Shown: positions 26,573-34,922 of the stretch, one piece after another | Layout: every line of letters begins with the position of its first letter | How positions within the stretch are numbered: the first letter of the stretch is position 1 | Origin: CAYYJM01 sp964471755 | Lineage (GTDB): Bacteria > Planctomycetota > Planctomycetia > Gemmatales > Gemmataceae | Reading direction: 5' to 3' | Length of the DNA stretch: 41,030 nt | Assembly (NCBI GenBank): GCA_964471755.1 | Contig: CAYYJM010000022.1 | Coordinates: 1-41,030, forward strand | Notes under the pieces: model-generated | Database searches by the model: none | What the model saw: only the letters and a program-made list of their open reading frames with translations | Told to the model about the DNA's origin: nothing | Made by a program: the position numbers and the translations under genes

Positions 26573-27226
26573 ATGCGGCAGGGAACGATCGTCGCCGCGG
26601 GGCTGGTCCTGCTCCTGCTGGTCGGCTGCATGAGCGGGCCGCTTCGCGAGAATCCGCTGCTGCTCGGCTCGCGCCCCGTCAACGTGGACAATCCCGTCTA
26701 CCTGCCTCAGGGGCCCTCGTCCTACAGTGCCGTCTTCGAGAAGGTTCTCGACTCGGTGGACGACTTCTTTCCGATTGCCTACGCCAATCGGTACGGCGGC
26801 GAGATCCAGACGAGCCCGGTCATCTCCGGCGGCCTGTTCGAACCCTGGAAGACGAGCAGTCCGGACATTCTGCTCCGCCTGCGTGCCACGACTCAGACGA
26901 TCCGGAACCGGGCCCTGGTCACCATCAAGCCGGACAAGCAGGGCGGCTATTTTGTCGATGTCCGCGTCCTGATGGAACTGGAGGACCTGGCCCGGCCGGT
27001 GCGATCCATAGCGGGCGAGGCGACCTTTCGCGTGAGCCCCACGGTCGAGCGTCAGTATCAGGTGATCGAGGAGACACGCTTCGACAACACCTGGATTCCG
27101 ATCGGTCGCGATGCGGCCCTGGAACAGGCCATCCTCGATCGAATCTTGCGGCAGGAATCGACGTCTCCCTGGGTGCCGTGGCTGAACGCCCAGAGCGACG
27201 AGCCGACGCCGACCGTCAAGCCGTGA
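26573..27226 (+). CDS. Lipoprotein of unknown function
   Basis: A 217-residue exported protein. The signal peptide MRQGTIVAAGLVLLLLVGCM has a lipobox LVGC with the acylated cysteine at residue 19, so it is membrane-anchored on the outside. The mature part contains alternating strands and helices (SYSAVFEKVLDSVDDFFPIA, GYFVDVRVLMELEDL, ATFRVSPTVERQYQVIEE) without a known catalytic motif. It resembles small planctomycete lipoproteins of unknown role. The ATG at 26573 follows a run of G-rich Shine-Dalgarno bases (GGAGGGG). It diverges from the PDZ protease gene. The LRR gene starts 28 bp downstream on the same strand, so they are probably one transcript. Confidence 0.85.
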   Translation: MRQGTIVAAGLVLLLLVGCMSGPLRENPLLLGSRPVNVDNPVYLPQGPSSYSAVFEKVLDSVDDFFPIAYANRYGGEIQTSPVISGGLFEPWKTSSPDILLRLRATTQTIRNRALVTIKPDKQGGYFVDVRVLMELEDLARPVRSIAGEATFRVSPTVERQYQVIEETRFDNTWIPIGRDAALEQAILDRILRQESTSPWVPWLNAQSDEPTPTVKP

Positions 27227-27254
27227 GCCGGACGAACCACCAAGGAGACGCATC

Positions 27255-28412
27255 ATGTCGAGTCTGCGTGAAGCCCTGGAATCGGCCCTGGCCGAGAATC
27301 CCGATGATCTCGCCGCCCACATGGCCTACGCCGATCATCTGCACGATCTCGGCGATCCACGCGGCGAGCTGATCCAGGTGCAACTCGCCCTGGAAGACAC
27401 GGGCCGATCGACGAAGGAACGCGGCGAACTTCAAAGCCGCGAGTTACTTCAGGAGTTGCAGACCGACTGCCTCGGTCGCAAGCTCGATGCCCTGCTCGCC
27501 CGGCACGGTCTCTACCGGGCGAGCTACCGGATCGAACGCGGCTGGCTGGCCGAGATCGTCGTCGAGGAGGTCGATCCGAAGCTGTCCGAGGCGCTCATTA
27601 CCGCACCGGAAGCCCGGCTGCTGCGCCGGCTCGCGATCGGATACCCCCAGCAATGGCACGACCCGGACGAGCCGAACCCGGTCCTGCTGACCGACAGCGA
27701 CAACCTGCGCAACCTGCGTGTCCTTCAGCTCGGCACGATCGACGGCTTCCGGGCCGAGCAGAGCGATCCGATCACCTATAACGCGCGCTGGGAACTGTAC
27801 CAGGCCGGCGAGCCGATCTGGGACTGGATCGCCCGTCTGCCGCATCTGGAGGAACTCTACCTGGAGTGCCTCACCGTTCGCACCGAGGATCTTTTCGGGC
27901 TCGACACACTGCGGAATCTGCGCATCCTCCAGGTGAATCTCTCGACCGATTACCCGCTCGTCGCCCTGAGCCGAAACCCGGCCCTGGCGAACCTGACGCA
28001 CCTGTCGTTCCATCCAGCCGCCGCCCATCCCGACGAGAACGAGGAACCATTCCTGTCGATCGAGCATCTGACGGCGATCGCCCGATCGGTGAATCTGCCG
28101 AACCTGACGCACCTGCGCTTCCAGCGGAGCGACGCTGGCGATCTCGGTGTACGGGTGCTGATCGAGAGCGGCCTGCTCTGCCGGCTCCGCTTCCTCGACC
28201 TGGCCCTGGGCGAGATCACCGACGTCGGGGCAGACCTGCTCATCGAGGCCGACACGAGCCGACTGGAACTGCTCGATTTGTCGAACAATGCCCTGTCACC
28301 GGCCGGGCAGCGCCGGCTCGGGATCGCCATGAAGAAGAAGCTCACCCTGCGGATGGACCGCCAGCGCGACGAGGACGATCAGTCGTGGCTCTACGACGGC
28401 GAGATGGAGTAG
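27255..28412 (+). CDS. TIGR02996-domain leucine-rich-repeat protein
   Basis: A 385-residue cytoplasmic protein. Residues 1-45 form the TIGR02996 domain (SLREALESALAENPDDLAAH, YADHLHDLGDPRGELIQVQ), found almost only in planctomycetes and some myxobacteria ahead of repeat regions. From about 130 onward come leucine-rich repeats, with copies such as NLRNLRVLQLGTID, HLEELYLECLTV, NLRILQVNLS, NLTHLSFHPA, NLTHLRFQRSDA, RLRFLDLALGEI and RLELLDLSNNAL. There is no signal peptide, so it acts inside the cell, probably in protein binding. The ATG at 27255 has AAGGAGA about 7 bases upstream. A family B hairpin follows 5 bp after the stop. The function of such proteins is not known. Confidence 0.9.
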   Translation: MSSLREALESALAENPDDLAAHMAYADHLHDLGDPRGELIQVQLALEDTGRSTKERGELQSRELLQELQTDCLGRKLDALLARHGLYRASYRIERGWLAEIVVEEVDPKLSEALITAPEARLLRRLAIGYPQQWHDPDEPNPVLLTDSDNLRNLRVLQLGTIDGFRAEQSDPITYNARWELYQAGEPIWDWIARLPHLEELYLECLTVRTEDLFGLDTLRNLRILQVNLSTDYPLVALSRNPALANLTHLSFHPAAAHPDENEEPFLSIEHLTAIARSVNLPNLTHLRFQRSDAGDLGVRVLIESGLLCRLRFLDLALGEITDVGADLLIEADTSRLELLDLSNNALSPAGQRRLGIAMKKKLTLRMDRQRDEDDQSWLYDGEME

Positions 28413-28417
28413 GAGTT

Positions 28418-28457
28418 CGCCGCGCAAGCAAGGAAGATGCCCCTTGCTTGCGCGGCG
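28418..28457 (+). repeat. Hairpin repeat family B, copy 2
   Basis: A perfect 16-bp inverted repeat (CGCCGCGCAAGCAAGG / CCTTGCTTGCGCGGCG) with an 8-nt loop begins 5 bases after the stop of the LRR gene. The arms match the copy at 22880, but the loop differs. It is a strong candidate for a terminator-like RNA hairpin, though no U-tract follows. Confidence 0.85.
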
Positions 28458-28504
28458 GGCTCCCATTGTAATGCATCCGATGAGCAACCCCAGGAGCGCC
28501 ACCG

Positions 28505-30337
28505 ATGCTTCCCCTTCTCTCCGCCGTTCTGATGACCACGACGGGCGATCTCACCCTGGAGACGACGCCGACCTGGCGGGCCGTTGGTGTCGAAGCTAGC
28601 TACACCGGCGATCTTCCCGCCAGTGCGACGGCCGAGTTCGACTGGCGACAGGCCGGCGAGAAAACCTGGCGGCCCGGTGTCGAGCCAGTCATCGACCGCA
28701 AACTGCGCCGAGTCTGGGCCAGTGTCCATTCGCTGTCACCGGGAACGGCCATCGAGGTACGTCTGACACTCCGGCATCCCGACGGCCCGCTCGTCTCCAC
28801 CGGCCGGGCGACGACTCGCACCTTCCCGGCCGAGAAGCCCAGTGGCCGCACCCTCCAGGTCGGTCCCGACTCCCTGACGAAGGTCGCGGCGAACGCCCGG
28901 CCCGGTGATGTCCTCGTCCTGACCGATGGCGTTTATCGCGTGGCGAACCTGCTGGCCGGCCTCAAGGGCGAACCGGATCGACCGATCACCGTCATGGCTG
29001 CGGGTCGGGGAGCCGTCTTCGATGGTGGGGTGGACCTGCCGAAAGGCCACGTCTGGAAGCACGTCGATGGCGACCACTACGTCACCGACGCGCCGCCGGA
29101 ACTCAGGGCGGGTCGGTACGCCGTGCAGGACGGCCAGCGTCTGTTTCTGCAACCGAGCGTTGTGGCTCTGACCGGCGAGAAACGAGCCGTGCCGAGGGCC
29201 TGGGCCTTCGACGCGAAGACGCGCACGGTCCACGTCCGCACCGGCGGCAAGCCGGCCGGGGAGTGTGCCTACTCGTTCGCCGTCCTCGAGCAGGCGTTTC
29301 TGCTCTCCCGCAGCCGGCACGTCCACCTGCTCGGCCTCACGATTCGCCACTACGCCGGCACCGGCATCCGTCTCTCGGAAGGGGCCGAGGGCTGCGTCGT
29401 TCGCGATTGCACCCTGCGTGAGCTGCCCTCCGCGATCTTCCTCAAGAGCGAGGCGACACGCTTCAACCTCGTCCACCGCTGCGAACTGACCGAACCCGGC
29501 CTGGGCGATTATCCGTGGGACGTGATCAAGACGAGCGAGCAGGCCCGACAGGGCGTCTTCTGCGTCGCTGGTCGAGGCAACTGCTTCTACGACAACCACG
29601 TCACCGGCTGGTTCGACGGCCTGGCGATCGAGTCGTGGAAGAACCTCGATAAGCTCGAACTGAACCGCGACGTGGACGTGGCTGGCAACGTCATCACCGA
29701 CATCGGCGACGACGCGATCGAGGCCGACGGCGGCGGCGTCAACCTGCGTCTGTGGGCCAACACGATCCGCAACGCCCACACGGCCCTGTCGCTGGCTCCG
29801 GTCGAGCGCGGCCCGGTCTGGGTGTCGCGCAACACGGCGACGTTCCGGAACCTGTTCTTCAAGCTGAACGTCGGCGGGGCTCCGTCGCCCGGCTGGACGT
29901 TCTGTGATCACAACACGGGCGTCTGTCTGACGAATGGCCCCGATGGCGGCACCGGCATCAGCCTGCCGTCGCTGAAGGAGGAGTGCCGGAACAAGGTCTT
30001 CCGGAACAACGTCCTGATCGTGAGCGAGTGGTGCGTGCGAAACGGTCGGCCGGGGCTGACGCTCGACGGCAACATCTACTGGCACGTTCCGGGCAAGCCG
30101 GTACGGCGCTTCCAGTGGATGGGCAAACCGCTGCCGACGATCGACGCTCTCCGCAAGGCGACCGGGCAGGAACCATCGGGGAGATACGCTGATCCGCGCC
30201 TGGTGGAGCCGTTCGGGAAGGAGGCGGATCTGCGCCCGGGGCCGGCAAGTCCATGTCGGGATCGGGGCGTGCGCATCCGGGGCGTAAACGATGTCTTCGC
30301 GGGAGACGGGCCGGATGTCGGGGCGATCGAGGGGTGA
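28505..30337 (+). CDS. Right-handed parallel beta-helix protein
   Basis: A 610-residue protein with a short hydrophobic N-terminus (MLPLLSAVLMTTTG) that could be a weak export signal. A fibronectin-like stretch (about 15-115) precedes a right-handed beta-helix (about 130-560). The helix has repeated turns such as GRGAVFDGGVDLPKG, HVHLLGLTIRHYAGTGIRLSE, GCVVRDCTLRELPSAIFLKS and NVITDIGDDAIEADGGGVN. This fold is typical of pectate-lyase-like or NosD-type proteins that bind or cleave polysaccharides. No catalytic residue can be named. The last part (ADPRLVEPFGKEADLRPGPASPCRDRG) matches the common end of planctomycete beta-helix proteins. The ATG at 28505 has CAGGAG upstream. A family C repeat follows 9 bp after the stop. 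Location outside the cell is probable but not sure. Confidence 0.85.
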   Translation: MLPLLSAVLMTTTGDLTLETTPTWRAVGVEASYTGDLPASATAEFDWRQAGEKTWRPGVEPVIDRKLRRVWASVHSLSPGTAIEVRLTLRHPDGPLVSTGRATTRTFPAEKPSGRTLQVGPDSLTKVAANARPGDVLVLTDGVYRVANLLAGLKGEPDRPITVMAAGRGAVFDGGVDLPKGHVWKHVDGDHYVTDAPPELRAGRYAVQDGQRLFLQPSVVALTGEKRAVPRAWAFDAKTRTVHVRTGGKPAGECAYSFAVLEQAFLLSRSRHVHLLGLTIRHYAGTGIRLSEGAEGCVVRDCTLRELPSAIFLKSEATRFNLVHRCELTEPGLGDYPWDVIKTSEQARQGVFCVAGRGNCFYDNHVTGWFDGLAIESWKNLDKLELNRDVDVAGNVITDIGDDAIEADGGGVNLRLWANTIRNAHTALSLAPVERGPVWVSRNTATFRNLFFKLNVGGAPSPGWTFCDHNTGVCLTNGPDGGTGISLPSLKEECRNKVFRNNVLIVSEWCVRNGRPGLTLDGNIYWHVPGKPVRRFQWMGKPLPTIDALRKATGQEPSGRYADPRLVEPFGKEADLRPGPASPCRDRGVRIRGVNDVFAGDGPDVGAIEG

Positions 30338-30346
30338 TCGATCTTC

Positions 30347-30422
30347 GGCGAGCGTGGGGCGTTAGCCCCATGAGTGTTTTCCTCCGAAGAGAAGATCATG
30401 GGGCTGACGCCCCACGCTCGCC
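30347..30422 (+). repeat. Palindromic repeat family C
   Basis: Two 27-bp arms (30347-30373 and 30396-30422) are inverted copies with one mismatch, around a 22-nt spacer. The left arm begins GGCGAGCGTGGGGC and the right arm ends GCCCCACGCTCGCC. Each arm contains its own hairpin: TGGGGC-GTTA-GCCCCA on the left, TGGGGC-TGAC-GCCCCA on the right. It lies between the beta-helix stop codon (30335-30337) and the eutB start (30444) and occupies most of that gap. No cobalamin riboswitch is seen there. Confidence 0.9.
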
Positions 30423-30443
30423 CGCCTCCTGGAGATACAATCC

Positions 30444-31838
30444 ATGCCATTCAGCCACACGATACGCGGCGAACGGTTCGTCTTCCCGGACCTGCGTGAC
30501 CTGCTCGCCCGGGCCAGCGAGGCGAAGTCCGGCGATCAGCTCGCCGGGATCGCCGCTCGATCCGAACGCGAACGGGCCGCCGCGAAGTTCGCCCTGGCCG
30601 ACGTGCCCCTCCACCTCCTCGCCGATAACCCCGTCATCGATCCCGATGACGACGTGTCCCACCTCATCTGCGCTGCCCTCGACCGCACGGCGTTCGCTCC
30701 GCTGCGATCGCTGACCGTCGGTGAGTATCGCGAACTGCTCCTTTCTCCGGCGGCCGATGGCGAGACAATCCGGTCCTGGCGCTGGGGCGTCACGCCGGAG
30801 ATCGTCGCCGCCGTCGCCCGGCTGATGAGCAACAAGGATCTCGTCTACGTCGCGGCGAAGGTGCGGAACGTCACTCGCTGCAAGAACACGCTCGGCGGCC
30901 CCGGCGTCTTCGGCGTTCGCGTTCAGCCGAATCATCCGACCGACGACCTGGCCGGCATCCTGCTCGCCGCCGTGGACGGTCTGCTCTACGGCTGCGGCGA
31001 TGCCGTCCTCGGCGTCAACCCTGCCGCCGACTCGGTCGATTCGGTCGCCGCCATTCTGCATCGACTCGACCGGCTCACGGCCGTTCTCGACGTACCGACG
31101 CAGCACTGCTGTCTGGCTCATGTCACCACGCAACTCGCCGCCCTGGATCGCGGAGCGCCGGTCGATCTGCTCTTTCAGTCGGTCGCCGGCACCCGGGCCG
31201 CGAACGCCAGTTTCGGCGTCTCGCTGGCCCTGCTCCAGGAGGGCCGACAGCGTGTCCTCGAATCGCACCGCGGCCGGCCCGGTCCCTGGGTCGGCGAGCA
31301 GGTGATGTATTTCGAGACGGGCCAGGGCAGCGCTCTCTCGGCGGAGGCTCATCACGGTGTCGATCAACTGACACTGGAGGCCCGGGCCTACGGCGTCGCA
31401 CGGGCGTTCGATCCCTTCCTGGTCAACAGCGTGGTCGGTTTCATCGGGCCGGAGTATCTCTACGATGAACGGCAGATCATCCGGGCCGGTCTGGAGGATC
31501 ACTTCATGGGCAAGCTGCTCGGCCTGCCGATGGGAGTCGATGTCTGCTACACCAACCACGCCGAGGCCGACCAGAACTCGACGGATAACCTCCTGCTCCT
31601 GCTCGCGGCGGCCGGCTGCAACTACGTCATGGGAATACCGTGCAGCGACGACGTGATGCTCAACTACCAGTCGACGAGCTACCACGACGCCGCGATGGTG
31701 CGGGAACTCTTCGGCCTTTCGCCGACGCCGGAGTTCCGGGCCTGGCTCGAAGAACGCGGCATCTGCCGAGATGGACGCCTGCTGGCGGCGAGCGGGCCGG
31801 CCCTGCTCGGCGGCTGGGAAAAGGCACTGGACGGGTAG
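30444..31838 (+). CDS. eutB: Ethanolamine ammonia-lyase, large subunit
   Basis: With EutC and adenosylcobalamin it splits ethanolamine into acetaldehyde and ammonia. The 464 residues are slightly longer than typical EutB. Family stretches appear in order: LMSNKDLVYVAAKVRN, RCKNTLGGPGVFGVRVQPNH, the active-site region MYFETGQGSALSAEAHHGVD, MGVDVCYTNHAEADQN, and MGIPCSDDVMLNYQSTSYHD near the C-terminus. The ATG at 30444 has CTGGAG about 9 bases upstream. The permease and eutC follow on the same strand. eutB ends at 31838 and the next element, a family A repeat, starts at 31839. No shell proteins, EutA reactivase or aldehyde dehydrogenase are in this window, so the pathway here is cytosolic or continues elsewhere. 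Activity needs B12, which the cell must make or import. Confidence 0.96.
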   Translation: MPFSHTIRGERFVFPDLRDLLARASEAKSGDQLAGIAARSERERAAAKFALADVPLHLLADNPVIDPDDDVSHLICAALDRTAFAPLRSLTVGEYRELLLSPAADGETIRSWRWGVTPEIVAAVARLMSNKDLVYVAAKVRNVTRCKNTLGGPGVFGVRVQPNHPTDDLAGILLAAVDGLLYGCGDAVLGVNPAADSVDSVAAILHRLDRLTAVLDVPTQHCCLAHVTTQLAALDRGAPVDLLFQSVAGTRAANASFGVSLALLQEGRQRVLESHRGRPGPWVGEQVMYFETGQGSALSAEAHHGVDQLTLEARAYGVARAFDPFLVNSVVGFIGPEYLYDERQIIRAGLEDHFMGKLLGLPMGVDVCYTNHAEADQNSTDNLLLLLAAAGCNYVMGIPCSDDVMLNYQSTSYHDAAMVRELFGLSPTPEFRAWLEERGICRDGRLLAASGPALLGGWEKALDG

Positions 31839-31906
31839 TTCATTTAGCCGCCAGCTTGCCGGCGGTCTTCGTCGCGAATACCCGCCGGCAAGCCGGCGGC
31901 TAAATG
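31839..31906 (-). repeat. Palindromic repeat family A, second copy, inverted orientation
   Basis: The same element as at 21003, in the opposite orientation. Its spacer GGTCTTCGTCGCGAATACC is the reverse complement of the 21 kb spacer with one base changed. The arms read TTCATTTAGCCGCCAGC... and ...GCCGGCGGCTAAATG. It begins on the first base after the eutB stop codon and ends 8 bp before the ATG of the permease, so it fills nearly the whole 76-bp gap inside the eut operon. Its right end runs into GGGGA, which probably serves as the Shine-Dalgarno sequence of the permease. Confidence 0.9.
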
Positions 31907-31914
31907 GGGAACCG

Positions 31915-33369
31915 ATGAACGACGACGAACGCACCCTGCACAAACTCGGTTACGCCCAGGAACTGTCGCGTGTCCTGGGCACGTTCTCGAATTTCGCCCT
32001 ATCGCTGTCGATCATCTGCATCCTGGCCGGCGGACTGACGTCGTTCCATCTCGGCTTCTGCGCCGCTGGCGGCGCGGCCGTCGGCCTGGTCTGGCCGCTG
32101 GTCTGCCTGCTGTCGCTCTGCGTCGCCGCGACGATGGGCGAGATCGCCAGCGCCTTTCCGACGGCTGGCGGCCTGTACCACTGGGCGGCCATCCTCGGCG
32201 GTCGCGGCTGGGGCTGGGGCACCGCCTGGTTCAACCTCGCCGGCCTCGTTACCGTCCTGGCGGCCATTAACGTCGGCACCGTTCAGTTCGCCGCCGCCGC
32301 GTTCTTCCCCGGTCGGCCGCTCGATCCGTGGATTCAACTTACCGCCGTCGCGAGCATCACGGCGTCACACGCTCTCATCAACCACCTCGGCATCCGCGTC
32401 ACACGCATCCTGACGGACTTCAGCGGCTACTGGATTCTGCTCGTCGCCGCTGTCATGACGGTGTCGCTGCTCGTCTCGGCCGAGTCGCTCGACTTCACCC
32501 GCCTGGTGACGATCACCAACTACACCGGGACGCCGGCCGAGAAGCCCGTCTGGCCCGCGACCGAGTCGCTCGCCTGGGCCTTCGCCCTGGCCTTTCTGCT
32601 GCCGGCGTACACGATCACCGGCTTCGACGCCTCCGCCCACGCCGCCGAGGAGACGGTCGGGGCGGCCGCCAACGTGCCGCGCGGCATCGTGCAATCGGTC
32701 CTCGTCTCGGGCCTCTTCGGCTGGGCGATGCTCGCGGCGGTGGTCCTGGCGATGCCCGATCCGGCCGGCACGGCGGCCGCTGGCGACGGAGCGTTCGCCC
32801 ATGCCCTGTTCGGGGCCGTCTCGCCGACCTGGGCGACGGCCCTGTGCGGTGGAGCCGTCATCGCCCAGTACCTGTGCGGCCTGGCCACGGTCACGTCGGC
32901 GTCGCGCATGGCCTTCGCCTTCGCCCGCGATGGCGGTCTGCCGGCCTCGCACCTGGTCCGCTGGGTGTCGCCGACGTTCCGCACGCCGCCGGTCGCCATC
33001 TGGGGCGTCGCCCTGGCCGCCGTCCTGTTCACCGTCTACACGCCGGTCTACTCGACAATAACCGCCGTCTGCGTCATCTTCCTCTACGTCTCCTACGTCC
33101 TGCCGACGGCGCTCGGCCTGATCGCCTACCGGCGCTGGTGGACGACGTTCGGCCCGTGGCATCTCCGCGGCTGGTTCCGGCCGCTCGCCGTGGTCAGTCT
33201 GCTGGCGTGCGGGACGTTCATCGTCATCGGCATGCAGCCGCCGAACGAGGCGGCCGCGATCGTTGTCGGCGGACTGACACTCCTGCTTGTGGTCGTCTGG
33301 TTCACCGTCGCCCGGTGGACGTTCCCTGGCCCGCCGGTCTCCCTGGTCCCGAGCGAGGAACCGCGATGA
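31915..33369 (+). CDS. APC-superfamily permease, probable ethanolamine importer
   Basis: An integral membrane transporter of 484 residues with about 12 helices, of the amino acid-polyamine-organocation superfamily (GABA/choline-like branch). Typical stretches are FALSLSIICILAGGLTSF, the SAFPTAGGLYHWAA signature after helix 2, and FLLPAYTITGFDASAHAAEET in helix 6-7. It sits between eutB and eutC and overlaps eutC by ATGA, so its substrate is most likely ethanolamine. This is inference from position. The ATG at 31915 is used because GGGGA precedes it by a few bases; part of this lies at the edge of the repeat. The C-terminus is short and ends SLVPSEEPR. Its order in the operon, between the two subunit genes, is unusual. 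Confidence 0.9.
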   Translation: MNDDERTLHKLGYAQELSRVLGTFSNFALSLSIICILAGGLTSFHLGFCAAGGAAVGLVWPLVCLLSLCVAATMGEIASAFPTAGGLYHWAAILGGRGWGWGTAWFNLAGLVTVLAAINVGTVQFAAAAFFPGRPLDPWIQLTAVASITASHALINHLGIRVTRILTDFSGYWILLVAAVMTVSLLVSAESLDFTRLVTITNYTGTPAEKPVWPATESLAWAFALAFLLPAYTITGFDASAHAAEETVGAAANVPRGIVQSVLVSGLFGWAMLAAVVLAMPDPAGTAAAGDGAFAHALFGAVSPTWATALCGGAVIAQYLCGLATVTSASRMAFAFARDGGLPASHLVRWVSPTFRTPPVAIWGVALAAVLFTVYTPVYSTITAVCVIFLYVSYVLPTALGLIAYRRWWTTFGPWHLRGWFRPLAVVSLLACGTFIVIGMQPPNEAAAIVVGGLTLLLVVVWFTVARWTFPGPPVSLVPSEEPR

Positions 33370-34118
33370 GCGACGACCTCACGCCGCTGGAGCGAGCCCT
33401 GGCCCGCACTCCGGCGCGCATCCTGGCCGGCCGGGCTGGTCCCGGCTACCGCACCGCGACGGCTCTGAAACTGCGGGAGGATCACGCCGTTGCTCGTGAT
33501 GCCGTCCATGCCGAACTCGACCTGGACGCCGCGTTCGGTGCGGAGCGCATCGCTGGCTTCCACCTCTTCTGGACGCAGTCGCAGGCGCGATCGAAGGCGG
33601 AGTATCTGATGCGCCCTGACCTGGGCCGGAGACTCGATGACGACTCACGCGGCCGGATTGGCGAGCGCTGTCCGAAGGCCGTCGATTTCCAGGTGGTCAT
33701 CGGCGACGGCCTGTCAGCGACGGCGGTGATGGTCCAGGCTCCCGGCCTGCTCGATCTGCTCGGAGCCGAGGCCCAGCGGCGCGACTGGCGATTCGGCCAG
33801 CCGTTCGTCGTGCGTTACTGTCGGGTCGGCGTCCTGAATGACATCGGCGATCTGCTCGATCCGCGCGTGGTCGTCCTGCTCATCGGCGAGCGGCCCGGCC
33901 TGGCGACGGCGGAAAGCCTCTCGGCGTACCTGGCGTATCGGCCGCGTTCCGGTCACACCGACGCGAACCGGAACCTGATCTCGAACATCCACGCGCGGGG
34001 TGTGTCGCTGCCCGAGGCCGCCGGGCGGATCGCCGCCCTGGCCGCGACGATGATGCACGCCCAGACGAGCGGCGTGGCGGTCAAGGAAGAACGGCCCGAT
34101 CCGACGGCCATCGAGTAG
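33366..34118 (+). CDS. eutC: Ethanolamine ammonia-lyase, small subunit
   Basis: The small subunit binds the adenosylcobalamin cofactor with EutB. The 250 residues are shorter than the enterobacterial protein (about 295), lacking part of the N-terminal extension. Family motifs visible are TPARILAGRAGPGYRTATALKLREDHAVARDAV near the start (cited here as residues 15-47), VVIGDGLSATAV, VRYCRVGVLNDIGD, LIGERPGLATAESLSAYL, and DANRNLISNIHARGVS. The ATG at 33366 overlaps the permease stop in an ATGA, so it is translationally coupled. It ends 19 bp before the convergent gene at 34138. No further eut gene follows. Confidence 0.95.
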   Translation: MSDDLTPLERALARTPARILAGRAGPGYRTATALKLREDHAVARDAVHAELDLDAAFGAERIAGFHLFWTQSQARSKAEYLMRPDLGRRLDDDSRGRIGERCPKAVDFQVVIGDGLSATAVMVQAPGLLDLLGAEAQRRDWRFGQPFVVRYCRVGVLNDIGDLLDPRVVVLLIGERPGLATAESLSAYLAYRPRSGHTDANRNLISNIHARGVSLPEAAGRIAALAATMMHAQTSGVAVKEERPDPTAIE

Positions 34119-34137
34119 GCCGCACCACGGGCATCCC

Positions 34138-34821
34138 TCAGGGCAGGAACGGCCGGAGCAGCGTCCAGGCGGCGAGGAAGACACTGGCGGCGATCAGGAG
34201 GAGAAACAACAGGAAGTTGATCACCGGCACTCCCGCACTTTCGCTCTCGTCGTCGTGTCGGCGTTGTGGACCTGGCCCGCCGGGCGTCGTCGGGGCCGGC
34301 CGGGCCGGGACGGGCTGGGGGCGAACCGGGGCCGGCGTCGGGTCCCGTCGCGGCGGTAGGGTCGGTTGCGGTCGCGGAGCCGGGACCGGATTGCCCGGAC
34401 CTCGACCCGGCGGCGGATCGGTCTGACGCAGGACGGTCACCGGCTGGGTCACCGGAAAGGAATGGTTGGCGGCTTCGGGTGAACGCGGCACCGGAAGAAA
34501 CGGGCCGCGACGCACCCGCGCTTCCTTGACGAGGTCGCGCACAACGTCCTCCGGATAGTTCTTCCGCAGGTGGTTGAGAAAGTTGCTCGCCTGCGGATCG
34601 TGCATCGCCGCCGTCAGAGAACCGGCCAGAACCAGGACGTGGCCGGGATTGCGACCCGAGAAGTCCGCGAACAGATACTCGGCCTCGTCCTCCTGACCGC
34701 TGGCCAGGTAGGCCTCGGCCGCCAGCAGGACGAAGGCGTCCCGCTGGACCCGTTCTCCTTGTCGGCCGTACACCTCGATCAGTTCCAGGTACAACGGCAG
34801 CAGTTCGGGTTGGGGCTCCAT
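34138..34821 (-). CDS. Tail-anchored protein with proline-rich linker
   Basis: A 227-residue protein I cannot name. The N-terminal 110 residues are helical and TPR-like (LPLYLELIEVYGRQGE, FVLLAAEAYLASGQEDEAEY). A long proline/arginine-rich linker at about 125-195 (PVPAPRPQPTLPPRRDPTP) leads to a single C-terminal membrane helix (VINFLLFLLLIAASVFLAAW). This order fits a tail-anchored protein whose body lies in the cytoplasm. The ATG at 34821 has GGAGAGG about 8 bases upstream; longer frames would run into the divergent promoter region. It diverges from the CoA-transferase gene and converges with eutC. A link to either is not shown. Confidence 0.8.
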   Translation of the reverse strand: MEPQPELLPLYLELIEVYGRQGERVQRDAFVLLAAEAYLASGQEDEAEYLFADFSGRNPGHVLVLAGSLTAAMHDPQASNFLNHLRKNYPEDVVRDLVKEARVRRGPFLPVPRSPEAANHSFPVTQPVTVLRQTDPPPGRGPGNPVPAPRPQPTLPPRRDPTPAPVRPQPVPARPAPTTPGGPGPQRRHDDESESAGVPVINFLLFLLLIAASVFLAAWTLLRPFLP

Positions 34822-34876
34822 CTCGGCCGCCTCTCCGATCCCAGAGATAGTAAACCGTCCGCTCTCTTTCAGGATA

Positions 34877-34903
34877 GCAGGTATTCCGAACGGAATCACC
34901 TGC
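34877..34903. promoter_or_regulatory. Candidate operator palindrome in a divergent promoter region
   Basis: GCAGGTATTCCG-AA-CGGAAT-C-ACCTGC is an inverted repeat with 12-bp arms and one inserted base. It lies 20 bp upstream of the TATGAT box at 34923-34928, overlapping the expected -35 position of the CoA-transferase promoter, in the 137-bp gap between two divergent genes. A dimeric repressor site is the simplest reading. The binding protein is not known. Confidence 0.5.
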
Positions 34904-34922
34904 CGTCGTCCCCTCCGCACGG

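Noticed and set aside
30338..30443. A cobalamin riboswitch before eutB
   Set aside because: The gap is taken up by the family C palindrome and no B12-box-like core is visible.
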